Below the pieces are notes generated by a model. It did no database searches and was not told the origin of the DNA. It saw only the letters and a program-made list of their open reading frames with translations. From the NCBI RefSeq assembly GCF_000250875.1, contig NZ_JH604985.1, positions 44,403-55,642 on the forward strand: DNA of 11,240 bases, in the 5' to 3' direction. Below are positions 1 to 6,701 of the stretch, piece after piece. The stretch comes from Sutterella parvirubra YIT 11816. GTDB taxonomy: Bacteria > Pseudomonadota > Gammaproteobacteria > Burkholderiales > Burkholderiaceae_F. Each line of letters begins with the position of its first letter. Position 1 is the stretch's first letter. The translations under genes were made by a program, and so were the position numbers.

Positions 1-1
1 G

Positions 2-406
2 CTCCCACCCACGAAGATCCGCGCGGTCCTCTCGGACGACGCTGCGATCCGCGGCTGGGCCCAGAAGGCCGGGATGCTCAAGGACCGCACGACGCCCTTC
101 GCGACCGCCTGGCGCGCGGCCCCGAAGGGGGACCTCCTGGCCGTCATCCCGCATCTGATGCGCCCGTGGCTGCGCGGAGACCTCGACGCCTGGCGCCGCG
201 CGCTTCCCGAAGCGCACGCGGCCTTCATGGCGCTCAAGGCGGAGGCGGCCTCGGATGCGCGCGAAGCGGACGAACCCGTCGTCGTCATGTTCGGCGCGGG
301 CACCTCCGCCACGATGACCCCGAAGGAAGCCGGGCTTCTTTCCTTCATCCGGCGCCCGAAGCCCGTGGCCCCCCTCCTTTGGCTCATCGACGGAGTCTCG
401 CCTTGA
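2..406 (+). CDS. 3' end of conserved hypothetical gene, RpfE/COG4255-like (5' truncated)
   Basis: The reading frame is open from the first bases of the window to a TGA at 404-406, giving 134 residues of a C-terminus; the true start lies outside the window. The translation is Ala/Arg/Leu rich, with a GDLDAWRRAL segment and an ending that contains FIRRPKPVAPLLWL. This resembles my recollection of the C-terminus of the RpfE-type proteins (COG4255), which end in an Arg/Pro-rich RRP..PL segment. The position also fits: in Xanthomonas and many betaproteobacteria the order rpfE, recJ, prfB, lysS is conserved. The molecular function of that family is not established to my knowledge. The stop codon overlaps the TTG start of recJ, so the two are probably co-transcribed and translationally coupled. 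No signal peptide or membrane segment is visible in the part present. That it is a real coding region is very likely; the family name is moderate, resting on synteny and weak sequence resemblance. Confidence 0.6.
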   Translation, partial: LPPTKIRAVLSDDAAIRGWAQKAGMLKDRTTPFATAWRAAPKGDLLAVIPHLMRPWLRGDLDAWRRALPEAHAAFMALKAEAASDAREADEPVVVMFGAGTSATMTPKEAGLLSFIRRPKPVAPLLWLIDGVSP

Positions 407-2103
407 CCCGCATCCTCACCCGACCCTACGACGTGCGCGCCGCGGCGTCGCTCCAGCAGTGCGGCCACTCCGCCCCGATCGCCCGCGCGCTGGCCGCCCG
501 CGGCATCACCTGCCGCGAAGACCTCGAACAGGAATGGAAGGGGCTTCTCTCCCCCGCGATGCTCGAAGGCACCCGCGAAGCGGCCGAGCGCCTCGCGCTC
601 GCGCGTGAGCGGGGCGAACGCGTCATCATCGTCGCCGACTACGACTGCGACGGCGCCACCGCCTGCGTGGTGGGCCTGAGAGGCCTCCGCGCGATGGGGC
701 TCACCGTCGACTATCTCGTCCCCGACCGCGTCCTTCACGGCTACGGCCTCACCGACGCCTTGGTCGACATCATCGCGGGGATGAACCCCCGGCCTGACCT
801 CATCCTCACGGTCGACAACGGCGTTTCGAGCGCCGCACCCATCGCGCGCGCCGCCGCCATGGGGATCGACACGGTCGTCACCGACCACCATCTCCCCGGG
901 CCGGAACTCCCGAAGTGCGCGGCGATCGTGAACCCGAACCTTCCCGATTCGGCGTTTCCGTCGAAAGCCTTGGCGGGCGTGGGCGTCATGTACTACGTGC
1001 TTTTGACGCTCCGAGCCCTCCTTCGCGAGCGCGGCGTCTACGACCAGACGACGCAGCCGAGGCTCGATCAATTGGTCGACTTCGTCGCGCTCGGCACCGT
1101 CGCCGACGTCGTGCGTCTCGACAAGAACAACCGCATCCTCGTGGCGCAGGGCCTGAAGCGCATCCGCCAGGGCCGCACGCACCCCGGGATCCTCGCGCTC
1201 TTCTCGGTCGCGCGCCGCGACGCCAAGGAAGCGAGCGTCGCCGACTTCGGCTTCGCCGTGGGCCCGCGCATCAACGCGGCCGGGCGCTTGGCCTCCATGG
1301 AAACCGGGATCGAATGCCTCCTCGCGGACGACCCCGAGCGCGCCCACTACCTCGCCGACTGCCTCAACAACACGAACCAGGAGCGGCGCACACTCGAAGC
1401 CGAGATGCAGGAGACGGCCTTGGCCGCGATCGCCGGGACGGACCTCGAGCAAACGCCCGCGCTCGCGATCTACGACGAGGGCTTCAACGAAGGCGTGGTG
1501 GGCTTGGTCGCCGCGCGCATCCGCGAGAAGACCAACCGTCCGGTCGTCGCCTTCGCGCCCTCCGAGTCCGGGAACCTCAAGGGGTCCGGGCGCAGCATTC
1601 CGGGGGTGCACCTCAGGGATGCGATCGACCTCGTCGCTAAGCGCCTCCCCGACGCGGTGCTCAAATTCGGCGGGCACGCGATGGCGGCGGGGCTGACGCT
1701 GCGGCCCGAGCGCCTCGCCGACTTCCGGGCGGCCTTTGAAGAGGCCGTGCGCACCTTGGCCGACCCGCACGCGTTCGAACACACCGTGATGACGGACGGG
1801 GAACTGCGCCCGACCGACATCACCGAGCGGCTCGTGATGGAAACCGACCGCCAGATCTGGGGTCAGGGGTTCGAGCCTCCGCTCTTTGCGAACACCTTCC
1901 GGGTTCTGAGCCAAAAGATCGTGAAGGACGCGCACCTCAAACTCACGCTGGAGCTCGGCACCGAGCGCTTCGGCGCCATCTTCTTCCGGCGCACGGCGGC
2001 CCTTCCCGGCACCGTGCGGCTCGCGTACCGCCCGGTCATCAACGCCTGGAACGGCCGCAGGACGGTCGAGCTCGTCGTCGAGGCGGCCGAAGCCGCCGAA
2101 TAA
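403..2103 (+). CDS. recJ: Single-stranded-DNA-specific 5'-3' exonuclease RecJ
   Basis: RecJ degrades single-stranded DNA 5' to 3' and works in RecF-pathway recombination, mismatch repair and base-excision repair in the cytoplasm. The protein of 566 residues is close to the usual 560-580. DHH-family signatures appear in order: DYDCDG at residues 79-84 (Mn-binding motif I), DNG at 138-140, DHH at 161-163, VALGTVADVV around residue 230, GPRINAAGR at 287-295, then the DHHA1-type region with GSGRS and GGHAMAAG (423-430). I chose TTG at 403 because it begins MTRILTRPYDVRAA, the normal RecJ N-terminus. The frame is open further upstream (a possible ATG at 166), but that stretch overlaps the upstream gene and looks like non-RecJ shadow sequence. 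The start TTG and the upstream stop share bases (TTGA), which implies translational coupling. TAA stop; a hairpin follows at 2133-2164. Confidence 0.96.
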   Translation: MTRILTRPYDVRAAASLQQCGHSAPIARALAARGITCREDLEQEWKGLLSPAMLEGTREAAERLALARERGERVIIVADYDCDGATACVVGLRGLRAMGLTVDYLVPDRVLHGYGLTDALVDIIAGMNPRPDLILTVDNGVSSAAPIARAAAMGIDTVVTDHHLPGPELPKCAAIVNPNLPDSAFPSKALAGVGVMYYVLLTLRALLRERGVYDQTTQPRLDQLVDFVALGTVADVVRLDKNNRILVAQGLKRIRQGRTHPGILALFSVARRDAKEASVADFGFAVGPRINAAGRLASMETGIECLLADDPERAHYLADCLNNTNQERRTLEAEMQETALAAIAGTDLEQTPALAIYDEGFNEGVVGLVAARIREKTNRPVVAFAPSESGNLKGSGRSIPGVHLRDAIDLVAKRLPDAVLKFGGHAMAAGLTLRPERLADFRAAFEEAVRTLADPHAFEHTVMTDGELRPTDITERLVMETDRQIWGQGFEPPLFANTFRVLSQKIVKDAHLKLTLELGTERFGAIFFRRTAALPGTVRLAYRPVINAWNGRRTVELVVEAAEAAE

Positions 2104-2132
2104 CGCCGTCCGGCGCTCCGGACACCTCACCC

Positions 2133-2164
2133 GCGGCCCGAAAATCCAAGGATTTCCGGGCCGC
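2133..2164 (+). terminator. Hairpin after recJ, probable terminator
   Basis: A 15-base arm at 2133-2147 is complementary to 2150-2164 with a single mismatch, starting GCGGCCCG and closing CGGGCCGC. The tip of the stem must open to form a realistic loop. It lies 30 bp after the recJ stop. No real T-tract follows (TTCGCTATAAT), so intrinsic termination is plausible but not assured. The hairpin ends just upstream of the prfB -10 element, so it also occupies the space where a -35 box would be. Confidence 0.5.
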
Positions 2165-2169
2165 TTCGC

Positions 2170-2175
2170 TATAAT
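2170..2175 (+). promoter_or_regulatory. -10 element of the prfB promoter
   Basis: A perfect TATAAT lies in the context GCTATAATG, 112 bp upstream of the prfB ATG and just after the recJ hairpin. No good TTGACA-like -35 box is found 16-18 bp upstream; that space is taken by the recJ hairpin. If used, transcription would start near 2182 and leave a 5' leader of about 105 nt. Assigned from sequence match only. Confidence 0.55.
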
Positions 2176-2190
2176 GACGGCTTCATTTTC

Positions 2191-2245
2191 GGGGTGCGGC
2201 CCCGTCGACTCCCGACTTGGGGTGAGTCCGGCGGCCCGGCGCCCC
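2191..2245 (+). other. Long imperfect hairpin in the prfB 5' leader
   Basis: The outer arms GGGGTGC (2191-2197) and GCGCCCC (2239-2245) pair with one G-U. The inner arms GACTC and GAGTC close a loop of 12 nt, and GGCC and CCG segments pair between them with small bulges, giving about 19 pairs in 55 nt. It would sit about 10 nt from the predicted 5' end of the prfB mRNA and ends about 25 nt before the Shine-Dalgarno sequence. It does not match a riboswitch class I recognise. It may protect the mRNA, attenuate, or be a second terminator for recJ read-through, though the T-run after it (CATTT) is weak. Confidence 0.4.
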
Positions 2246-2286
2246 CATTTCAACCCCATTCAAGTACTGAACGAGGTTTCCCACCC

Positions 2287-3406
2287 ATGGAAGTCGAACG
2301 CATCAACCAGATCCAGAATCTTCAGGAAGACCTCAGCCGCCGGCTGATCGAACTTCGGGGGTATCTTTGACGTCGATCGCAAAGCGCGCCGACTCGAAGA
2401 AGTGAACCGTGAGGTCGAGAATCCCGACCTCTGGAACGACCCCAAACACGCCCAGGAAATCAGCAAGGAAAAGAAGCTCCTCGACGACATCGTCGGCAGC
2501 TTCCAGCGTCTGACCGCGGGCCTGAACGACGCCGCGGAGCTCTTCGAGCTCTCCATGGCGGAAGAAGATTGGGACACGGTTGAAGCCGTGGGCCAGGACG
2601 TCGAGGCGATCGAACGCGAAGTCGCCTCGCTCGAATTCAAGCGCATGTTCAACCAGCCGATGGACCCGGCGAACTGCTACCTGGAAATCCAGGCGGGCGC
2701 GGGCGGCACGGAAGCCCAGGACTGGGCGAGCATGCTGGAGCGCATGTACATGCGCTACGCGGAACGCAAGGGCTTCAAGGTCACCCTGGAAGAAGAAAGT
2801 GCGGGCGACGTCGCGGGCATCAAGTCCGCCACGCTCTACATCGAGGGCGAATGGGCCTTCGGAACGCTGCGCACCGAAACGGGCATCCACCGCCTCGTGC
2901 GCAAGAGCCCGTTCGATTCGAACGCGCGCCGCCACACCTCGTTCACGTCGGTCTACGTCTATCCGGAAGTGGACGACTCGATCGAAATCGAGATCAACCC
3001 CGCCGACCTCAAGGTCGACGTGTTCCGCGCTTCGGGCGCCGGCGGTCAGCACATCCAGAAGACGGAATCCGCCGTCCGAATCCACCACGTCCCGACCGGC
3101 ATCATCACGATCTGTCAGGACGACCGTTCGCAGCACCGCAACCGCGAAAAAGCGATGCAGCAGTTGAAGGCGAAGCTCTACGAACTTGAAATGCGAAAGC
3201 GCATGGAAGCGCAGAACAAGCTCGAAGAGTCGAAGTCCGACATCGGCTGGGGTCACCAGATCCGCAGCTACGTCCTGGACCAGTCCCGCGTGAAGGACCT
3301 CCGCACGAACGTGGAAACAGGCAACACCGGCGCCGTTCTCGACGGCGATTTGGACCAGTTCATCGAGGCGAGTCTCAAGCTCGGCATCGGCCCCAAGGCC
3401 GAATGA
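2287..3406 (+). CDS. prfB: Peptide chain release factor 2 (RF2), with programmed +1 frameshift
   Basis: RF2 reads UAA and UGA stop codons on the ribosome and triggers release of the finished peptide. The gene starts at ATG 2287 with a Shine-Dalgarno ACGAGG at 2271-2276. After 27 codons an in-frame TGA occurs at 2368-2370; the ribosome must slip +1 on CTT (2365-2367) and continue at GAC 2369. The joined product (2287-2367 plus 2369-3406) is 372 residues, near the usual 365. The stop-recognition tripeptide SPF is at residues 207-209 and the catalytic GGQ at 252-254, both two residues later than in E. coli RF2. The residue four before GGQ is Ala, the ancestral form, rather than the Thr of E. coli K-12. 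The frameshift gives autoregulation: low RF2 lets the ribosome pause at UGA and shift. One oddity is that the Asn usually found in GGQHVN is Gln here (GGQHIQ). Confidence 0.97.
2356..2371 (+). promoter_or_regulatory. prfB programmed +1 frameshift site
   Basis: The site reads CGGGGG TAT CTT TGA C. It has an internal Shine-Dalgarno-like GGGGG (2357-2361) three bases before the slippery CTT at 2365-2367, and the stop TGA at 2368-2370 followed by C, a poor termination context. This is the same arrangement as the classical E. coli prfB site, with CGG in place of AGG at the start. Codons before it encode [12 protein letters not shown] and the frame after it continues [12 protein letters not shown], which is a normal RF2 N-terminus only if the shift occurs. 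Confidence 0.96.
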
Positions 3407-3435
3407 CGACCGCCGCAGGCTCCCGCTGACCGGGC

Positions 3436-3462
3436 GCGGGAGGCCCCCTACGGGCCTCCCGC
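3436..3462 (+). terminator. Perfect 11-bp hairpin between prfB and lysS
   Basis: GCGGGAGGCCC (3436-3446) pairs perfectly with GGGCCTCCCGC (3452-3462) around a 5-nt loop. It lies 30 nt after the prfB stop and only a few bases before the lysS ribosome binding site. No T-tract follows (CCCCAAGAAGG), so it may not terminate efficiently. It could instead mark a 3' end for prfB mRNA, or modulate read-through into lysS. No separate lysS promoter is evident in this 74-bp gap. Confidence 0.55.
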
Positions 3463-3480
3463 CCCCAAGAAGGAAATCAC

Positions 3481-5007
3481 ATGGCTGAAAACGAAACCCA
3501 GTTGTCCGCCGCGCAGATCGCGGAGGAAGAAAACCGTCTCATCGCCGAACGCCGCGGCAAGCTCGACAAGCTCCGCGCGGCGGGCGTCGCCTACCCGAAC
3601 GACTTCAAGCGCACCGACCTCTTCGGCGACATCCGCGCGAAGTGGGGTGAGGCCTCCGCCGAAGAACTCGAAGCCGCCAAGCCCGAAGTGGCCGTCTCGG
3701 GCCGCATGATGCTGAAGCGCGTCATGGGCCGTGCGAGCTTCGCGACGGTGCGCGACTTCACGGGCGAAATGCAGTACTTCATCGAACGCGAAGCCGTGGG
3801 CGAAGAATCCTACGCCGCCTTCAAGCAGTTCGACCTGGGCGACATCGTCGCGGTGAAGGGCACGCTCTTCCGTACGAAGACGGGCGAACTCTCGGTGCGC
3901 GCGCACGAAGTGCGCCTGATGACGAAGAACATCCGTCCGCTTCCCGACAAGCACAAGGGTCTCGTCGACACCGAAATGTGCTACCGCCAGCGCTACGTCG
4001 ACCTCATCATGAATGAGGAATCCCGCTCGCGCTTCCTCGTGCGCTCGAAGGCGATCGCCGCGATCCGCGCCTTCATGCTGCAGAACCGCTTCCTCGAAGT
4101 CGAAACGCCGATGCTCCACCCGATTCCCGGGGGTGCCAACGCAAAGCCCTTCGTGACGCACCACAACGCGCTCGACATCGACATGTACCTGCGCATCGCG
4201 CCGGAGCTCTATCTGAAGCGCCTCGTGGTGGGCGGCTTTGAGCGCGTGTTCGAGATCAACCGCAACTTCCGCAACGAAGGCGTCTCGGTCCGTCACAACC
4301 CCGAATTCACGATGATGGAGTTCTACGCGACGTACTGGACGTACGTCGATCAGATGGACTACACGGAAGCGCTCCTGCGCCACGTCGCCATTGAGGCGAC
4401 GGGCTCGGCCGTCCTTCAGTACCAGGGCCACACGATCGACCTCTCGAAGCCCTTCAAGCGCGTGACGCCGGTCGAGGCCATCCTCGAGCACGCCCCGCAG
4501 TACACGATGGGCGACCTCGAAAACGAAGAGTTCCTCCGAAGCGAGCTCACCCGTCTCGGCGCCCCGCAGCCCGACTACGTCGGCCTGGGTGCCCTTCAGA
4601 TGGCGCTCTTTGAGGAAACCGCCGAATCGAAGCTGATCGAGCCCACCTTCATCATCAACTTCCCGACGGAAATCTCGCCCCTGGCCCGCGCCTCGGACGA
4701 AAACCACGACATCTCCGAGCGCTTCGAGCTCTACATCGCCGGCCGCGAAACCGCGAACGGCTTCTCGGAACTCAACGACCCGGACGACCAGGCCGCGCGC
4801 TTCCGCGCCCAGGTCGAAGCGAAGAGCCACGGCGACGACGAAGCCATGTACTACGACGCGGACTACATCCGCGCGCTCGAGTACGGCCTGCCCCCGACGG
4901 GCGGCTGCGGCATCGGCATCGACCGCTTCATCATGCTCTTGACCGACGCCGCGTCGATCCGCGACGTGCTGCTCTTCCCGCACATGCGTCCGGAAGCCGG
5001 CCTCTGA
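3481..5007 (+). CDS. lysS: Lysyl-tRNA synthetase, class II
   Basis: Charges tRNA-Lys with lysine using ATP in the cytoplasm. The 508-residue length matches the class II enzyme (E. coli LysS 505). An acidic/basic N-terminal helix is followed by an OB-fold anticodon-binding domain (roughly residues 60-150), then the class II catalytic core: motif 2 with FRNEG at 263-267 followed by [12 protein letters not shown], and motif 3 with GIGIDR at 477-482 in the context [13 protein letters not shown]. The start ATG has the strong Shine-Dalgarno AAGGA at 3470-3474. Placement directly after prfB is the common order in proteobacteria. The TGA stop shares its A with the ATG of the next gene (TGATG), so the Nudix gene is likely translated by re-initiation. 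Confidence 0.97.
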   Translation: MAENETQLSAAQIAEEENRLIAERRGKLDKLRAAGVAYPNDFKRTDLFGDIRAKWGEASAEELEAAKPEVAVSGRMMLKRVMGRASFATVRDFTGEMQYFIEREAVGEESYAAFKQFDLGDIVAVKGTLFRTKTGELSVRAHEVRLMTKNIRPLPDKHKGLVDTEMCYRQRYVDLIMNEESRSRFLVRSKAIAAIRAFMLQNRFLEVETPMLHPIPGGANAKPFVTHHNALDIDMYLRIAPELYLKRLVVGGFERVFEINRNFRNEGVSVRHNPEFTMMEFYATYWTYVDQMDYTEALLRHVAIEATGSAVLQYQGHTIDLSKPFKRVTPVEAILEHAPQYTMGDLENEEFLRSELTRLGAPQPDYVGLGALQMALFEETAESKLIEPTFIINFPTEISPLARASDENHDISERFELYIAGRETANGFSELNDPDDQAARFRAQVEAKSHGDDEAMYYDADYIRALEYGLPPTGGCGIGIDRFIMLLTDAASIRDVLLFPHMRPEAGL

Positions 5008-5831
5008 TGCCCGAAGGCCTTCACGACGTCGGGACCTGGTTCCAAGCGTACCGGTCCCGACCCTTGCAAAGCCCCGAGTCCTTCGGGGCTTTGTGCTTGG
5101 GGCGCGCCGCGATCGGGTTCGTGGGACCGGATGCCGCCCGCGCGCTCGTCGAGCCCGGTTTGGCCGCCGTCGACGGGGAGACCCTGCGTCTCCCCGACCC
5201 CGGCACGCCTGAAGGCCGTGCGGGACTTCTTGAAGAGGTCCAGCGCGTCTTCATCGCCCGGGGGCTCGCTCCCGAACCCACGGGGGAGGCGTTGGGGCTT
5301 TTCGCGCTCCGCATCACCCCCTCTTCGATCGAGCCCGTCGGCGACGCCTTGGCCGCCGCCGACCGGTCGCTCTTTCGAGCATTGGGCGCGCTCACCCACG
5401 TTGTGCATTTGACGGCCACCCAAGGGGACGCGGTGCTCTTGGGGCTTCGCCCCGCGACGAAGCGGATCGGCCCGGGGCTCTGGGATTCGCTCGCGGCCGG
5501 CATGGTGCGGGCGGGCGAAACGCCCGAGGCCGCTCTGGCGCGCGAAGCGCTTGAAGAGGCAGGACTCGACGTCGCGCTTCTGCCCATCCGCACGATCCCG
5601 GGCGGCGTGCGCATGGAAGTACTCCCAGGAGAAGGACTGCTTTTGGAGAAGACCGTGCGCTTCGCGACCGAAGTGCCCGTCGGCTTTCCGCTTTCTCCGC
5701 GCCCCGGCGAAGTCGACCGCATCGAAGCCTTCCCGCCCGAGCGGCTGGCCGACGAAATCGCCCACAACCGCCTCATGTCTGAAGCGGCCGTGGGCGCTTT
5801 GGAAGTGCTTCGTCCTTACTTCCAGCCGTAG
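5007..5831 (+). CDS. Nudix hydrolase with DUF4743-like N-terminus (thiamine diphosphate-related)
   Basis: The protein is 274 residues. A complete Nudix box spans residues 165-187, reading G-x5-E-x7-RE-A-L-EE-A-G-L, with R179, E180, E183 and E184 as the metal-binding set; the usual aliphatic residue after RE is Ala. The N-terminal half (about residues 28-130) has the pattern of the DUF4743 domain seen in the Tnr3/YJR142W group. In that family the Nudix enzyme is reported to hydrolyse damaged oxy- and oxo-thiamine diphosphate. Substrate here is inferred from domain pairing only. The ATG overlaps the lysS stop by one base. A terminator-like hairpin lies inside its first 90 bases (5067-5093), so the exact start could be disputed; an internal TTG at 5064 or 5097 is possible, but the domain appears to need residues from about 25. 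The 3' end overlaps the opposite-strand SGNH gene by 16 bp. Confidence 0.85.
   Translation: MPEGLHDVGTWFQAYRSRPLQSPESFGALCLGRAAIGFVGPDAARALVEPGLAAVDGETLRLPDPGTPEGRAGLLEEVQRVFIARGLAPEPTGEALGLFALRITPSSIEPVGDALAAADRSLFRALGALTHVVHLTATQGDAVLLGLRPATKRIGPGLWDSLAAGMVRAGETPEAALAREALEEAGLDVALLPIRTIPGGVRMEVLPGEGLLLEKTVRFATEVPVGFPLSPRPGEVDRIEAFPPERLADEIAHNRLMSEAAVGALEVLRPYFQP
5067..5093 (+). terminator. Terminator-like hairpin inside the Nudix gene start
   Basis: CAAAGCCCCGA (5067-5077) pairs perfectly with TCGGGGCTTTG (5083-5093) across a 5-nt loop, and moderately T-rich sequence follows (TGTGCTTGG). This is the typical shape of a GC-rich betaproteobacterial terminator, 60 nt after the lysS stop, yet it is read as QSPESFGAL in the overlapping Nudix frame. 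It may terminate most lysS transcripts and leave the Nudix gene weakly expressed. Confidence 0.5.
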
Positions 5832-6649
5832 AAGTCCTTCACGGTCTTCCAGGCCACGCCGCGCAGGAACGCGGCGGTTTCTTCCGGCAGCGGCTTTTCG
5901 CATTCGCCGAGGTACGGAATCGCCTCGGGCGTGCGCCCGAAGAGCGAGGCGTAGAGCACCGCGCCGTAGAGGTACGTGCCGGCCATCGACGGATGGCTCT
6001 TGTCGGGCATGTACATCTCAAGGTCCGGCTTCTGACGGATAGCCTCCATGAAGGCCAGCCCCACCGGAACGACGCGCATCCCGGCTTCGTTCCCGATGCG
6101 GATCGTCGTGTCGGCGAGCTTGCGGATGTCTTCCGGCTTGTCCTTCTTCGGCCAGGTCATGACGAGAAGCGGCGTGCTCCCGGCGGCACGGATCGTCTCA
6201 GCGTGGGCCTTGGCGTACTTTTCGAAGTACGGCACGCGCTTCTTCGACGTCGCCGCGGTGGAGTGCCCCTGAAGCAGCACAACGTCGAACATCGGATGCT
6301 TGAGCTTGCCGTCCTCAACGTCCGCGTACGGGTCCTGCTCATGGGGCGACAGGTACTGCGCCACGTCGTGGAAGCTCAACGAACCCGAGCTGATCGTAAG
6401 GAGCCTTGTCTTCATCGATTCCTTCGGTTCCCCCTTCTGCATGAGGCCGCGGAGGGCCGTATGCACGCCGCAGTTGTAGAAGGAGTACGAGTTCCCGATG
6501 AGAAGCGCCACCTTGGGGCTCTTCTCAAGCGGTGCGGTCACCGAGGGCGCAACCTTGTAGTCGGCCGCGGCCGCTGGGACCGAAACCGTCGCCGCCACGG
6601 CGAACGTCGCGAGGGTCGCGAGCGCGGTCAGATGCTTTTCCCATTGCAT
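5816..6649 (-). CDS. Secreted SGNH/GDSL-like hydrolase (DUF4886-like)
   Basis: The protein is 277 residues. A short N-terminus with Lys5/His6, a hydrophobic stretch (about 8-24) and an AAAAD site near residue 28 look like a Sec signal peptide, so it is probably periplasmic. Block I is IGNSYSFYN with the candidate nucleophile Ser54 (GNS in place of GDS). A GS occurs in ISSGSLSFHD (about 87-95). Block III reads VVLLQGHS, without the canonical GxND. Block V is DKSHPS, giving Asp216 and His219 as the rest of a triad. This pattern is typical of SGNH hydrolases of the DUF4886 kind, whose substrates are mostly unknown; esterase or deacetylase activity on an acylated compound or glycan is possible. 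The start ATG at 6649 is backed by GAGGA about 8 nt upstream. It follows the porin gene by 52 bp on the same strand and may be read through from it. Its stop overlaps the Nudix gene end. Confidence 0.75.
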   Translation of the reverse strand: MQWEKHLTALATLATFAVAATVSVPAAAADYKVAPSVTAPLEKSPKVALLIGNSYSFYNCGVHTALRGLMQKGEPKESMKTRLLTISSGSLSFHDVAQYLSPHEQDPYADVEDGKLKHPMFDVVLLQGHSTAATSKKRVPYFEKYAKAHAETIRAAGSTPLLVMTWPKKDKPEDIRKLADTTIRIGNEAGMRVVPVGLAFMEAIRQKPDLEMYMPDKSHPSMAGTYLYGAVLYASLFGRTPEAIPYLGECEKPLPEETAAFLRGVAWKTVKDFYGWK

Positions 6650-6664
6650 GATGAGTTCCTCTTC

Positions 6665-6690
6665 AGCCCCCGGCTTTTCGAGCGGGGGCT
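6665..6690. terminator. Hairpin between porin and SGNH genes
   Basis: AGCCCCCG (6665-6672) pairs with CGGGGGCT (6683-6690) across a 10-nt loop. It sits between the porin stop and the SGNH start (both - strand). A run of four T follows on the + strand (6690-6693), but in the - direction no T-tract follows. It therefore looks like an intrinsic terminator for + strand transcripts, and a mere stem for the porin transcript, perhaps giving partial termination or 3'-end protection. Confidence 0.45.
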
Positions 6691-6701
6691 TTTCGCATGG
6701 A

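Noticed and set aside
166..402. Upstream extension of recJ to an ATG at 166
   Set aside because: The extension is low-complexity Arg/Ala/His shadow of the upstream gene; the RecJ N-terminus begins at the TTG at 403.
3448..4983. Long open frame (511 codons) on the - strand opposite lysS
   Set aside because: It is an exact antisense shadow of lysS, rich in Val/Arg/His/Asp as expected from GC-rich codon complement; lysS has all class II motifs and a ribosome binding site.
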